A program made the translations under genes and the position numbers. This document shows positions 1-10,900 of a stretch of 55,671 nucleotides of DNA, one piece after another. How positions within the stretch are numbered: position 1 is the first letter of the stretch; every line of letters begins with the position of its first letter. A model generated the notes under the pieces. It saw nothing but the letters and a program-made list of their open reading frames with translations, did no database searches and was not told where the DNA came from. Origin of the DNA: Halocafeteria seosinensis (Eukaryota; Sar; Bigyra; Bicosoecida); assembly GCA_001687465.1 (NCBI GenBank), contig LVLI01000193.1, positions 1-55,671 of the forward strand, in the 5' to 3' direction.

Positions 1-2208
1 AATATCGGAGACCGTCAGCGAATCAACTGCCTTGCGAAGCATTGGATAAATGCCAACTATATGACCTCCCAATAGGCTATGACAGTTGTCTAGAAATCGT
101 TGAACATCGCAAATGTCAGGGTAGAATCTGCTTGGTAGACTTAACAGAGAGGGGATATCAACAGTCGAGGAACTGCCACAAAACTCAATAACAGCCAGTG
201 ATGCAGCGGATCCTGGACCACCATGACTCGCACGCACCACGCTCTCTCTGCCAATCTTCTTGTCTTGCGTTACAGCTTGCAACTGCAAGAAAAGCGATCG
301 GAATGCAACGCGTTGATCAAGCGTGGTGATCTGACCTATGTTCGTAAGATGCTGAATAAGTGCCCCAGTTTTCGTCCACTTGTAAACCTCATGAGCCCTC
401 CACGTGTCTTCCGAAGGACACAGGGTTCCATGATACACCTTCTGAGCTGCGTCCAAAATAACACTCCGATGCCTTCGGGAATAGGCAATAACTGGGTGGC
501 TGGTGTCGTTAAAGTAACCAGTCCTAAGACCCGGGCAGTCGTACCCAAGTAAATACGGTAACGATTCCCATAGTGATGGCTCATATATACCACTATAACC
601 ATGCGATGGTGCGAATGACAAACGCGCTTCGCCCGAAGTGCTTCCCTGCTGCTTCACGTCTCTGAAAGTTGAACTCCGCACACAATTCTCTACATCGCGA
701 GTGTATGATTGCAGCGCATGCTCCAACATAGAGCTCTCACCAACAAAACTCGAGAACAGCGGGTACAGCTTCATCCCAGTTGATGGCCGCAAATCCTTAT
801 ATAGTCGCTTTAGACGCTCGATGATATCCATTTCTCGGTTCCTCATCTCTTTATACCTGTTAGATATACGTTTTTCCAGGATACGGACTTGTTCCCGTAG
901 TTGTTCAGAGTGATCTACTCCGATTACGAGACCTTCTTCGGCCGCAAGCTCAGAATTGACTTCTTCGCCTTTCTCAAGCCGTACAGTCAGATCTAACGAC
1001 TTTTTCAATTTTTCTAAATGCTTCTCATTCCACGAGATCCTTCTAAGGATGTCTTGTAATTTTCTTGCAGTTGTTATAGCTGACTCGACTTTCTTCACGT
1101 AGTACCGCACAGCCGTGGAACTAAATGGGGTTGCGAAGTTCATCATCTGCAGTGAGCTATCGAGAGCCTTAGCTTCCTGTTCTAAACGGCGCAAGGCTTC
1201 CCGACAACCCTCGCCTGACATGATGATTGTACCCTCTTCCACACCCGAATTCATCCGAAAGCTTGAAGGGGTCGTTTGGTCCGCCGCAGCGAAAATATCA
1301 TTAACAACACCCAGGTCGGTGGCCTGTCGAGATTTGGGTCCAGGTGAGCGATCTGGTAGATGAATTAGGCTGGGATGTAACCGTCTAGTATGATGAAGTC
1401 GATGAGGAAGAGCTCGAGCTATTTCAATGCGCAATTCCATTAGCATTGCTATCCTTCTTTCATGTGTTGGCCAAGACTGCGGTACTTCTGGTAAAATACT
1501 GTTTCCACAGATCTTCGACAACGCGGTCATGGTGGAAGACACATGCACGGAGTCGCGTGATTCTGGCAACAGGGACGAATCATGGAAAACCCATGCCAGT
1601 CTCGACCGTATGAGAGACTGTGCTGGTTCCGGAAGTGATCGTAGTTTGGGCAGTAGTGCATTCCTAGCGTTGCTGCGGTTGGATGAAGCTATCATTCCGT
1701 ACTGCGCTTCTTCTTGACCTATTCCAGTCGAAGTAGTAGGTGCTCGCGAGGACTCGGCCACGGATACCAATGTACGTTCAAAGGCTGCCTTTGATGGTGC
1801 TGGCAGAAGTACATCGACAAGTGTGAGTATGTTGTTGAGTTCATCCGGTACCTCTTTATAAGAATCGGTCACTTGCAAAGGTTCAGGGACGACAACATTG
1901 TGCCAGTCAAACTCCGGCGTTGGTTGGGGTGTTGCTTTCTTCTTGGATATGCGTTCTTTTGTTCCGTAGTTTGGTTGGTTCGTATCCCCATTATTGTCAC
2001 TTCCAGTTGTTGTTGACTTCTTGCCCAAAGTCGAGCCTGGGTTCAACCTGTTGGCGTAAGGCCATAAACGGTGTCGCGCCGGATTTTCCCACTGGGGCGA
2101 TACGATCTTTCCATGAGCAAGTGTTCTTATGAGAGACTGCCCCGACACCCTCTGCCTCTGGAGCTGCCGTCGTGGGGCCTGTCGAGTTTCCCATACCCAC
2201 TTGCGCAT
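1..2208 (-). CDS. Large coiled-coil protein of unknown family, 3' part cut by window edge
   Basis: The minus strand is open from an ATG at 2208-2206 to the window edge, giving 736 residues with no stop. An in-frame TAA at 2259-2257 lies just upstream of that ATG and supports the start, unless a 5' exon exists. The first ~130 residues are basic and low in complexity (KKSTTTGSDNNGDTNQ, KERISKKKATPQP), as in a disordered tail or import signal. Residues ~330-490 are rich in heptad-like Leu/Glu/Lys (HLEKLKKSLDLTVRLEKGEE, LREQVRILEKRISNRYKEMR), indicating coiled coil. The final ~250 residues look globular and helical (YKWTKTGALIQHLTNIGQ, RFYPDICDVQRFLDNCHSLL). I do not recognise the family. A coiled-coil scaffold, tether or nucleoporin-like subunit would fit the composition, but that is only a guess. 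The C terminus lies outside the window. Confidence 0.75.
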   Translation of the reverse strand, partial: MRKWVWETRQAPRRQLQRQRVSGQSLIRTLAHGKIVSPQWENPARHRLWPYANRLNPGSTLGKKSTTTGSDNNGDTNQPNYGTKERISKKKATPQPTPEFDWHNVVVPEPLQVTDSYKEVPDELNNILTLVDVLLPAPSKAAFERTLVSVAESSRAPTTSTGIGQEEAQYGMIASSNRSNARNALLPKLRSLPEPAQSLIRSRLAWVFHDSSLLPESRDSVHVSSTMTALSKICGNSILPEVPQSWPTHERRIAMLMELRIEIARALPHRLHHTRRLHPSLIHLPDRSPGPKSRQATDLGVVNDIFAAADQTTPSSFRMNSGVEEGTIIMSGEGCREALRRLEQEAKALDSSLQMMNFATPFSSTAVRYYVKKVESAITTARKLQDILRRISWNEKHLEKLKKSLDLTVRLEKGEEVNSELAAEEGLVIGVDHSEQLREQVRILEKRISNRYKEMRNREMDIIERLKRLYKDLRPSTGMKLYPLFSSFVGESSMLEHALQSYTRDVENCVRSSTFRDVKQQGSTSGEARLSFAPSHGYSGIYEPSLWESLPYLLGYDCPGLRTGYFNDTSHPVIAYSRRHRSVILDAAQKVYHGTLCPSEDTWRAHEVYKWTKTGALIQHLTNIGQITTLDQRVAFRSLFLQLQAVTQDKKIGRESVVRASHGGPGSAASLAVIEFCGSSSTVDIPSLLSLPSRFYPDICDVQRFLDNCHSLLGGHIVGIYPMLRKAVDSLTVSDI

Positions 2209-2745
2209 GGTGCCGGTGTCTCGATACACACAACACTTGATTCGCCGACCAACAAATTACGCAAGGACACGCGACAACGTGCCTGGTAAGCAGAATCAAC
2301 AGACGTGTTTTCGCAACTTCATGCACACCACACGCCTCGTACTCGTCGTACAAGCAAGCAATGGCCCCGGATCGACTTCACAAACTAAATCCACTCATGC
2401 AGCAGACAAAGATGTACGTACCCCTACGCAGTGTACACACATACACATACACAGGAAGACCACAAACCGGTCAATCCTTTTTCTCCGTTGACAATTAAAG
2501 CCCTACCGCTGGTAGCATAGTGAACGAGTGAGCCCGAGCTCATCCAGTTGGGCTGACACCACCACTGGTGTCCAAACTTCAATCCAACCGGGGAAAACAC
2601 GTCAAACATTTCGCAGACCTAGCACAGCACATTCATTCATCTGGAAGCAAGTCAGTGACAGTGATGATTTCTTTTGGAGGATTTCGTATTTCTATTGTTC
2701 TATGGAGAGTAGTCGTCTATTCCGATCTGTCGTCTGTTGTTACTG
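2209..2745. promoter_or_regulatory. Divergent intergenic region between the unknown gene and SRP68
   Basis: This 537-base spacer separates two genes that point away from each other, so it should hold both promoters. I see a short CA/TA-rich run near 2435-2453 and no long reading frame that resembles a protein. No TATA box or other named element can be assigned with confidence. Confidence 0.35.
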
Positions 2746-4979
2746 ATGGAGGAGAAAGAGGCGACGGTGGCTTTGCCGGTGTTGGAGACCCTCCGGACAG
2801 CCCAAGCCCAAAATGGTCTCAGGCACGAGGATTATAGGAGCTACAGGTACGTTTCACCGGCCTCATGAAAGTGAGAATGAAAAAGGGACACGAGACAACC
2901 ATGGTAGCTTTGTGATGCTTGTGCAGACAATACTGTAGCCGTCGTTTGCGTCGAATTCGGACGGGGAAACAGATTAAACTCACCCATGGCAAGGGCAGAG
3001 CGTTTGTCCCCAAGCCCATTACCAAAGACATTGTCTCGGATAAGAGACACCTGGAGCTCTTGCTCTTCAATGCGGAGCGGGCTTGGGCCTATGCCTTGCA
3101 GCTGAAAAATGATAACGGACAGGAAGGAATGCCACCGCGAGCTCATCACCATATGATGAAGCGTCTGAGAAAAGCCTTCAGCTGGGCAGAGACTCTCCGG
3201 TCAATCGCCCACGAAACGGCCACTCCGGAGACAATACTGGAAGCAGAGGGATACGTCAGTTATTTGTACGGTGTCATTGCGATTGAAGAAGAAGCATGGG
3301 TGGACGCAGCCGGCTCCTTTGCGGCTACCATCAAAATCTTTGAGACACTTAAGCCCCAACAGAATGGTCCAGCCCTTCACGCTTTTAGTGGTTTTTTGAA
3401 TGAAGTGCAAGCAAATCTAGCATTCTCCAGGCGTGAAGCGAATCGACAAGAGATGAAATCCGAATGTAACAAGGCTATCAAGGACGAAGAGAAACGGAAA
3501 GAGGATCTCATCGCGACGCAAATTGGACGTAAAGCTATCAGCGCTTCAGAATCGGCCGAGAAGACAGACGAAGAATCTGGCGTTCAACAGAGGAAAATCG
3601 AATCTCGCATAAGCGTCAATCGAATCTTTTTCGGAGACAGATGGTTTGACGTGACGAGTCCAGAAATTCGGAAGGCCCTACAGAAAGCACAGAAAATGGA
3701 CATGCAACTATTACGCGAACAAGAGCGAAATACTGTTGGCCAGCAACAAAGCGGTGGGCTCTCATCGGGATCTTTATCGCAGAATGAGAAAATATATTTG
3801 GATACGTTGTCGGCCATTGATGATGCCGTTAGGAAGGTGCAACATGAGAAAGAAGATATAGGTACTGCAGAAGCACTAACCTCATCCCTGAAAGCAACGA
3901 AATTTGAACTCATGCATCAAAATGTGATTGGTGTATTTGGAACGGCCTGGAATCTTGTCGAGAGTAATTTGACTGTAAAGAAAGGATTAACTCAACCGAC
4001 ATCACGCAGCGCAGACAAGCAGACGACCCAGACGCGTCAATCTATAGAGAGACTTCTTGGACTCTGTCACCGAGCTCAAAAGACGTTGGATGAAATGAAT
4101 TCAATTTGTGAAAGCTACTCGGGGGGTTCCAAAGCCGTATTTAGCTACTCTTCGGTGATTCACGCGCGCAAGGCTTCGATCGAAAGCATTTCAGTGTTCT
4201 GTCGGGCCATTGCTTTCGCCCACCATGCCGCAACGTGCATTAGTAAATCGTTGGATCCCAATGAATCAAATAATTCCAGGAAGCAAAATGTAAAGCAAGC
4301 AGAGCAGAATGCGTCCCAAGCAGTTGCTCTTTTTCAGTACACCAACGAACAATTCGCTAACGCCGTCACCGCGTGGAGCAATATCGACGTCAAGGACCCG
4401 GGTAATGCCATCTTTGGTAGCGTGTCTGAGGCTGAGGACAAAGAGTTGGGAAGCGAGGCTCTCAAATACTATCAAACCAAATGTGGGAAATTCGAACTCG
4501 CCACGCAGTACTTGATGTCTATCTTTCAACATCAGACCAACGACGGTGGGCCGGTACTATTCCCTTCCGACGCATGCTTACCTTTTGGTGTCCGTCTGGA
4601 TACCAGTTCCACAGATGTCTCCGTTGGTAAACGCCTGCAAACCGAGGGGCAGCGTACACGTCCCATTTCGCTCGTCCAGAGAGTCGCTCCCGAAGTGGCG
4701 TCCACGTTTGACCCTTTTACAGATGTGGACTATCTTGCCCCCTCTAAGCCTCATGCAGAGCCGGTGCCCTCAAAGCCGTTGCACTTTGATGTGGCATACA
4801 ACTTCTTAAGCAAACCCGATTTATCCCATCGACAAAGCGCTCCTCGACAAACCGGAACACAGGCTGCTCGTCCGCCTCCTGCTGCTGCTTCATCAACTCC
4901 GGCGCCTCGTTCGGAGGAGGATGAAGAAGCCGGAGGAAGCGTCTTTTCGTCTGCACTCAGCTGGCTCACTGGCCGATAA
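2746..4979 (+). CDS. SRP68: Signal recognition particle subunit SRP68
   Basis: SRP68 binds the 7S RNA and pairs with SRP72 in the cytosolic signal recognition particle that targets nascent proteins to the ER. The start is an ATG at 2746. Exon 1 (2746-2846) ends in TACAG/GTACGT, an 80-base intron follows (2847-2926), and exon 2 runs 2927-4979, giving 717 residues. The junction rebuilds the family signature: GLRHEDYRSYR joins to QYCSRRLRRIRTG. Next come DKRHLELLLFNAERAWAYAL and the helical RNA-binding region. The C terminus has PLHFDVAYNFLSKPDL, matching the conserved segment that in animals reads as a KPLFFDLA-type motif and contacts SRP72. The tail is low-complexity and acidic. The length is somewhat above the animal protein. 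The longest uninterrupted frame starts inside the intron with TTG, so an unspliced prediction would lose the true N terminus. Confidence 0.95.
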
Positions 4980-5321
4980 TTCTGTCGAGTATAGATCCTT
5001 TTGCTTTGTTTTGTTTTGTTGATTGCATCTGATGTTTGAATAATCGCACCACACTGAGCATACAGTAGTACACTTTTCCAACTTCACAGCGGAAGTTGTT
5101 CACAAGTCTCGTCTATAGTATTCCCCTCCCTGACCACTGTATCGATTTCGTGTCGGTGAAGCCCGCTGCACATATTTAGGTTCGAAATAGCGTGTATCCA
5201 CCTGTATCAGCATCTATTTTATACAAGGACATTGATATCGTCAGATTGCGTGTCTGACACCCGGTCGTCGGATCCCCCTTGAATTCCCTTTTTGTCGTTC
5301 TGGAACAGCCCATCATATCAT
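4980..5321. promoter_or_regulatory. Intergenic spacer, SRP68 3' end and LysRS promoter
   Basis: This 342-base spacer lies between two co-oriented genes. It begins with a T-rich stretch (tttgctttgttttgttttgt, about 5000-5019) that could belong to the SRP68 3' end. No protein-like frame or RNA gene is visible. Confidence 0.3.
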
Positions 5322-7536
5322 ATGGACTCTACAGGAGGCGCAGCAGCCGGGGAGGCTGTGGATGAGTACACCAAGTACAACATTCCCGAGAAGGGCGAAG
5401 ATGGTCAGCCTCTGAGCAAGAACCAGCGCAAGCAGATGCTCAAGAACGCCAAGAAGGCCGAGCAAAAGGCGAAAAAGCAGGAAAAAGTGCAGCAAAACAA
5501 TGTGCCCAAGAAGGCCTCGTCCAAGGCCGCCGAGGAGGAGGAGATGGAGCCCTCCAAGTACTATGAGAACCGGACCAAACAGGTCCTGGACATGCAGAAG
5601 AACGGGCAGAACCCCTTCCCACACAAGTTCTCCGTCTCCATGAAAATTCCCGACTACGTCAATGCCTACGACCATCTCCAAGCAGGGCAACATGACGAGG
5701 GCATGGCACTCTCTCTGGCGGGACGAGTGATGAGTATGCGCACGGCCTCCAACAAAATGCAATTCTACGACATCCACGGCGATGGCTCCAAGGTCCAAAT
5801 CATCTCGCAAATCCAACATTGGAAGACCCCAGAGGACTTTGAACAGGCAAAGGAACAAATCCGTCGCGGAGACATTGTCGGAGTGACAGGGTTTCCAGGG
5901 AAATCAAAGCTGGGTGAACTTTCACTGTTTGCTACCGACATGCAACTGTTGTCTCCCTGTCTGCGAATTCTCCCCAAGCAGTACAATGGACTGCGTGATC
6001 AGCAAGCGCGCTACAGGAACAGGCATCTCGATCTCATCATGAACCCTGGTGTCAGGTCCACATTCGAAATTCGTGCGAAAATCATCAATTACATTAGGAG
6101 ATTCTTGGATGACCGTCAGTTTATCGAAGTGGAAACGCCAATGATGAACATGATTCCCGGTGGAGCTACGGCGAAGCCGTTTATCACACATCATAATGAG
6201 CTTGACATGGACCTATATATGCGCATAGCTCCAGGTAAGGTGTTGATTTGTGCATTGCCATGACTTCGTTGGTGTCTTGATCAATTTTCGGTCCTCCAAC
6301 TCTAAACAGAGCTCTACCTAAAGATGCTAGTAGTGGGTGGAATGGATCGTGTTTACGAAATTGGACGGCAGTTCCGGAATGAAGGCATTGATCTTACCCA
6401 CAACCCCGAATTTACCACCTGTGAATTCTATATGGCCTACGCTGATTATCACGACTTGATGTGTATCACGGAGGAAATGCTCGCGGGTATGGTGAAGTCC
6501 ATTCACGGCACCCATGTCATCACCTACCATCCTGAAGGTCAAGGGGAAGGAAAGCCATCCTATGAGATTGACTTTACACCTCCTTTTAAGAGGATATCCA
6601 TGATAAAGGGTATTGAGGAAGCTGCGGGATTCAAGATTCCAGAAGACCTCTCGTCCGAGGAGACTAGGGAACTCCTAGATCAGAAGGTCAACGAGTTTGA
6701 GGTAAGAGTCATGATACTAGTGGGATAGACTGGTGTATGCTGTAGTAATTTCCATGTTTGCGCCCGTGGTTATTGCAGTTGAGCTGCCCGGCCCCTCGAA
6801 CCACTGCTCGCTTATTGGATAAGCTGGTCGGGCATTTCTTGGAGGATAGCATCACCAAGTAAGTTTCCCGCCACTGTTCTACGAACGGTAAATGTTTTGT
6901 CGCATTACTGATCTGTTTCTATCCAGTCCAACGTTTATTATTGACCATCCCGAAATTATGTCACCTCTGGCCAAATATCATCGCCATTCTCCAAATCTGA
7001 CAGAGCGATTTGAACTTTTTGTAGCTGGTAAAGAAGTTTGTAACGCTTACACAGAGCTGAATAATCCAATCGTTCAGCGCGAACGATTTACAACACAAGC
7101 GAAGGACAAAGCTTCTGGTGATGATGAAGCTCAGATGCACGATGAAACATTTTGTCACGCGATGGAATATGGACTACCGCCGACTGCAGGATGGGGTGTT
7201 GGGATTGATCGCCTGACAATGTTCCTTAGTGATAAGAGCAACATCAAAGAAGTTTTACTTTTCCCAGCCATGCGGCCGGATGAAGGTCGCGAGACAAGTC
7301 ATGACCAAGACCACAGCTCCCCTGAAGGCCTTACCGCTCTGGAAAAGCGACTATCAGATGCGAAGGACGAACTGTTCCTGCACGGGAATGATCCCACCCA
7401 TGAGGATGCGACAGCATTCAATGCAATCAAAAACGCGCATGGACTAGAGGGGCCACCCAGTTCGTTTCCTCTTGTAAAGCGGTGGTTCGACCAAGTCGCC
7501 GCATTTACAGACGAAGACCGGAATTCATGGCATTAG
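5322..7536 (+). CDS. KARS: Cytosolic lysyl-tRNA synthetase (class II) with EF1B/GST-C-like tail
   Basis: The enzyme charges tRNA-Lys in the cytosol. It has four exons: 5322-6234, 6310-6701, 6779-6858 and 6927-7536, with introns of 75, 77 and 68 bases, giving 664 residues. The start is the ATG at 5322; a longer frame from 5292 uses TTG. Residues ~15-75 form the Lys-rich eukaryotic tRNA-binding extension ([16 protein letters not shown]). An OB-fold anticodon-binding domain follows ([20 protein letters not shown]). The class II core has motif 2 ([20 protein letters not shown]) and motif 3 ([13 protein letters not shown]). The splice joins are confirmed by family continuity: [26 protein letters not shown] and [20 protein letters not shown]. 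After the usual end ([13 protein letters not shown]) come about 80 extra residues resembling the GST-C-like domain of elongation factor 1B ([18 protein letters not shown], then [14 protein letters not shown]). That appendage is unusual for LysRS. Confidence 0.96.
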
Positions 7537-7973
7537 TTCATAGAGTGTTGAGATAGCACTATGTCATCATAGTTTCGCACTTTATGACTTTTGCTTATTA
7601 TCCAGCAGCAACCCAAAACGAAAACAGGTGAAATCGGATCGATTGAATCGGCAAATTCCTTGAACTACGCGGTGATTATGTTCGTTAAACCAATGGAGAC
7701 ATTCCAGACGGAAGTAACTCGAACGCATTTATCAAAACCCAACACAAAAGCAAGTAAACGAAACCAAAAACGACTTTCAAACGCACTGAATAGTAGATAG
7801 TGTAATAGAAATAGATTTAAGTATCCTTCATAGCTGTCAAATCGGTAGCACATGAAATTTTTTCGGAGAAAGTCAAAATTGTGCACACTAGCTACTTACC
7901 GACAAGCACCAATCTTATTGGCATTCAGAGAATTCGGGCCTCATGCTACATTAACTCAAGTCGCGTTGGGGGT
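7537..7973. other. Convergent intergenic region
   Basis: These 437 bases lie between the stop codons of two convergent genes. They are AT-rich around 7780-7880. Short frames here show no protein character. The region presumably holds both 3' UTRs. Confidence 0.3.
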
Positions 7974-10900
7974 TTAATCAAATTTTTTAGCCAATCGATA
8001 GCAACTCTGTTCCCATGTAAAGGGTGTGGAAATCAGCAGCACAAGAGTTCGAAACCGATGTACCATCATACACACGAACTGGAACACTATTACCGCAGTA
8101 CAAAACCCCAGGAATATGAAGCCCACAATGTTGGCATGAAACAATCGCATTTTCGTACTAAGCGAAGCAATTGCGACTGTCAACGGAAATATTAGATTCA
8201 CCAAGGTGATACCAGTCACCATTGCGTTTCGTAGACTGTTTAAGTCCTCCTGAACCCCATCTTGGACGGACGAAGTGCTATTGTCTGATCTGCTTTTCAA
8301 GATATTCCGGCGAAGTCGTTTTCTCCAGTGTCTATGGAGAAGTAATCTAGCTTTTGGAAGAGCCTTTATGATTTCTTCAAGATAAAATTGCGGTACGTGG
8401 ATCTCGTCTGGTGCGGATACCACACTGCTCAGTTGGTCCCGTGGAAGGTATCTAAATTTGGATCCTTCAACAGCTACGCAAAACGACGACTCTGGCATTT
8501 CTCTCTCATCTTGCACTGCACTCATGTAATTATAACCGTGCGAATGATTGGCATGACAACTAAACCGTTACAACGTTACTCACAACCCCTGGTTTTAAGC
8601 TTGTTCGTGCAATAGACATCAACTTCTGCTATGTTCTTAGCCTGGATAAGGAAAACACGATCGGGATACATGTGCAACTGGTCTTCTATGGTACTCAAAT
8701 GTTCAGAATGGTTTTCTGTGTCGCCTTCCACGTTGCAAACTTTCCTTGGATCTGCAAACGGGTACTGCGTGGTTCCCTTGAGTGGAACTCTAACCGACAT
8801 TCTTGTGCCCCAGCTCTTCACATTCATGTTAGCTGCGAAATACACAATAAGTCGCATTCAAATAGAGCTACAACAACGACAACATAAAATGCTTACTAAA
8901 CGCGTATAGAGGTACAACTAAATATCCCATCGGTATAAGGAAAAGGAAGATTATGCCAGAGAAAACTAGCTGCAAGTCTCGAGGGTGGACAATCATGCTA
9001 GCAACAAATACCCCTGCCAACACGATGAAGAATATGTCACCGATGTAGAGACCGTCCACTGATATAGCGAATCCTACCATCACCACAACAAAAAGAACAA
9101 TGTAAAGCACGCTCATAATCTTTGCCATAAAAAGCTGCTCCCGTCCAACATTCGTTACACTCGTGCCGCCTGAGAACTCTTGGTTTACCGGGTTTTCAGC
9201 ATTTCCAGCAGTATCATTGTTCACATGATTTCGACCATCAAACATTTGCTCTGCCACTGTTGATCCACTAGCCCAATGAGCTGCGTTGCTGGAGTTAAGT
9301 GTCGGAGCAGTTCCAGGTGAATCGGTATTGTTTAATCCCTCCGGCATTTCTTGTTCGCCACGAGAGGGAGTCCTTCTGCGGAAGTCCTTCGAACTTTCTG
9401 CGTCCACCAAGAAGGGTTGAGCATCTACATAACCCAGCTGCGCGTGACGCCGTGCTTTCTCGTTTCCGTTGCGGCAGTTTTCAGGGTGCCCACATTGGTG
9501 ACCGTTGGTCCTAAACAAAACCCATCCAATAAGCAAGCGGAGGAAAAAGGGAAAGAAGTAACGCAGGCCCCATCCCGAGGTGCAACACCGGTGAAAACCC
9601 ACCGGCTACTAAAAGTATTATGGTAGATGGGATCAACATACTTAATGTTAGCGTTACCAATATATACGCTCGGTAAGACAACGGTAACACTGCGGACTGG
9701 TGGCGCTGCTCCACACGAGGTCCTGCACGCATTACATCCCATGTATTGAACACAGTAGAGGGTAACCAACGCCTGCGCTGCTCGAAAAAAGCACTGAAAT
9801 TAAGAGGTGCAAACGTGTGAGCAACCGCCGCTGCATTATACCCAAGCTTCCACCCAGCGCCTATGGCCAGCGTGCATAGCCACCTGTCTTCTCCCTGCTC
9901 TTGCCGAAGGAATTCGGCACCATTCTCCGTAATCGAGGAAAAGGTTTCTAGAACCTTCTTCAATGTTTGCAGACGCCACATGCTAAAGCAGCCGGGGCAG
10001 CACAGTACAGTACCAAGCACGTTTTCCGTACTCTTCTGAAACCAGTGTCCTGCTGCATATTCAAATTGCTGATAAGGGATCATGTATCCGTTTCCGATAG
10101 GACGAATCCGACCACATGTTCCTCCCAAATCGGGATCACAAATCTGCGGCCAAAACATTGGTTAGGAAACAGTCACATGAAGTTGCTAAAAGTTCGTTTG
10201 AAGGTTTGCGAGAATACTGACTAAGCTATCCCGAAGCCTGGCAACATCCTCAAAGTGGAAAATAGTATCTCCATCGGTGTTCAGAACAAACGTATTCGAT
10301 TCAGGGGTAACTCCCTTCCCCAAGTACTCACGCAGTCTTCTTTCGCCAAAGAGAAAATGGTTCAATAATACTTGGCTCATTCGCTTCCCCTTTTTAACTT
10401 GCTCACAATCCTGTAGAATTGATAAGAACCGTGTTCCAAGATGGTCTTGGAATGCCCGGGTTAGCGTACCTTGAGATGGATGTAAAACCAAAACTGACTG
10501 CTTTCCTCTTTGCCAGAGTCTTCCTCATTCATACCTGTACCCTTATCATTGGAATGTTTCTGTACAGAATTTTTATTAAGTCGGAATAGATCGACCTCCA
10601 TCAATGCTCCATAGTCCGTCATTTTTCGGCTCTCAAAAAGTTGCGTATCTAAGTCCTCTACGGAGAACTGCCTGTTCGTAAGCTCGAGTAACTGCTCTAC
10701 ATAACCATTTGCTTGTCGTTCTGTCAATTGAGATCCGTCAACGTCTGATACTCGGTAGAAGGCATCATCGACGACGACATGCGCTTCATAGCTTTCTCGC
10801 TTGCCTGCTTTGGCTTTCTTCCTTCTGCATATAAATGCTCCATGAATAATAGGAAAAGTACAAAGTGGGAAGATACATCAATACCTTACACGGTTTGCAC

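Noticed and set aside
2919-2926. SRP68 start at 2919 in the longest uninterrupted frame
   Set aside because: It opens with TTG inside the intron. The upstream exon at 2746-2846 supplies the conserved N terminus and a clean GT-AG splice.
5313-5858. 181-codon minus-strand frame opposite LysRS
   Set aside because: Leu/Val-rich shadow of the highly conserved LysRS coding strand; no protein features.
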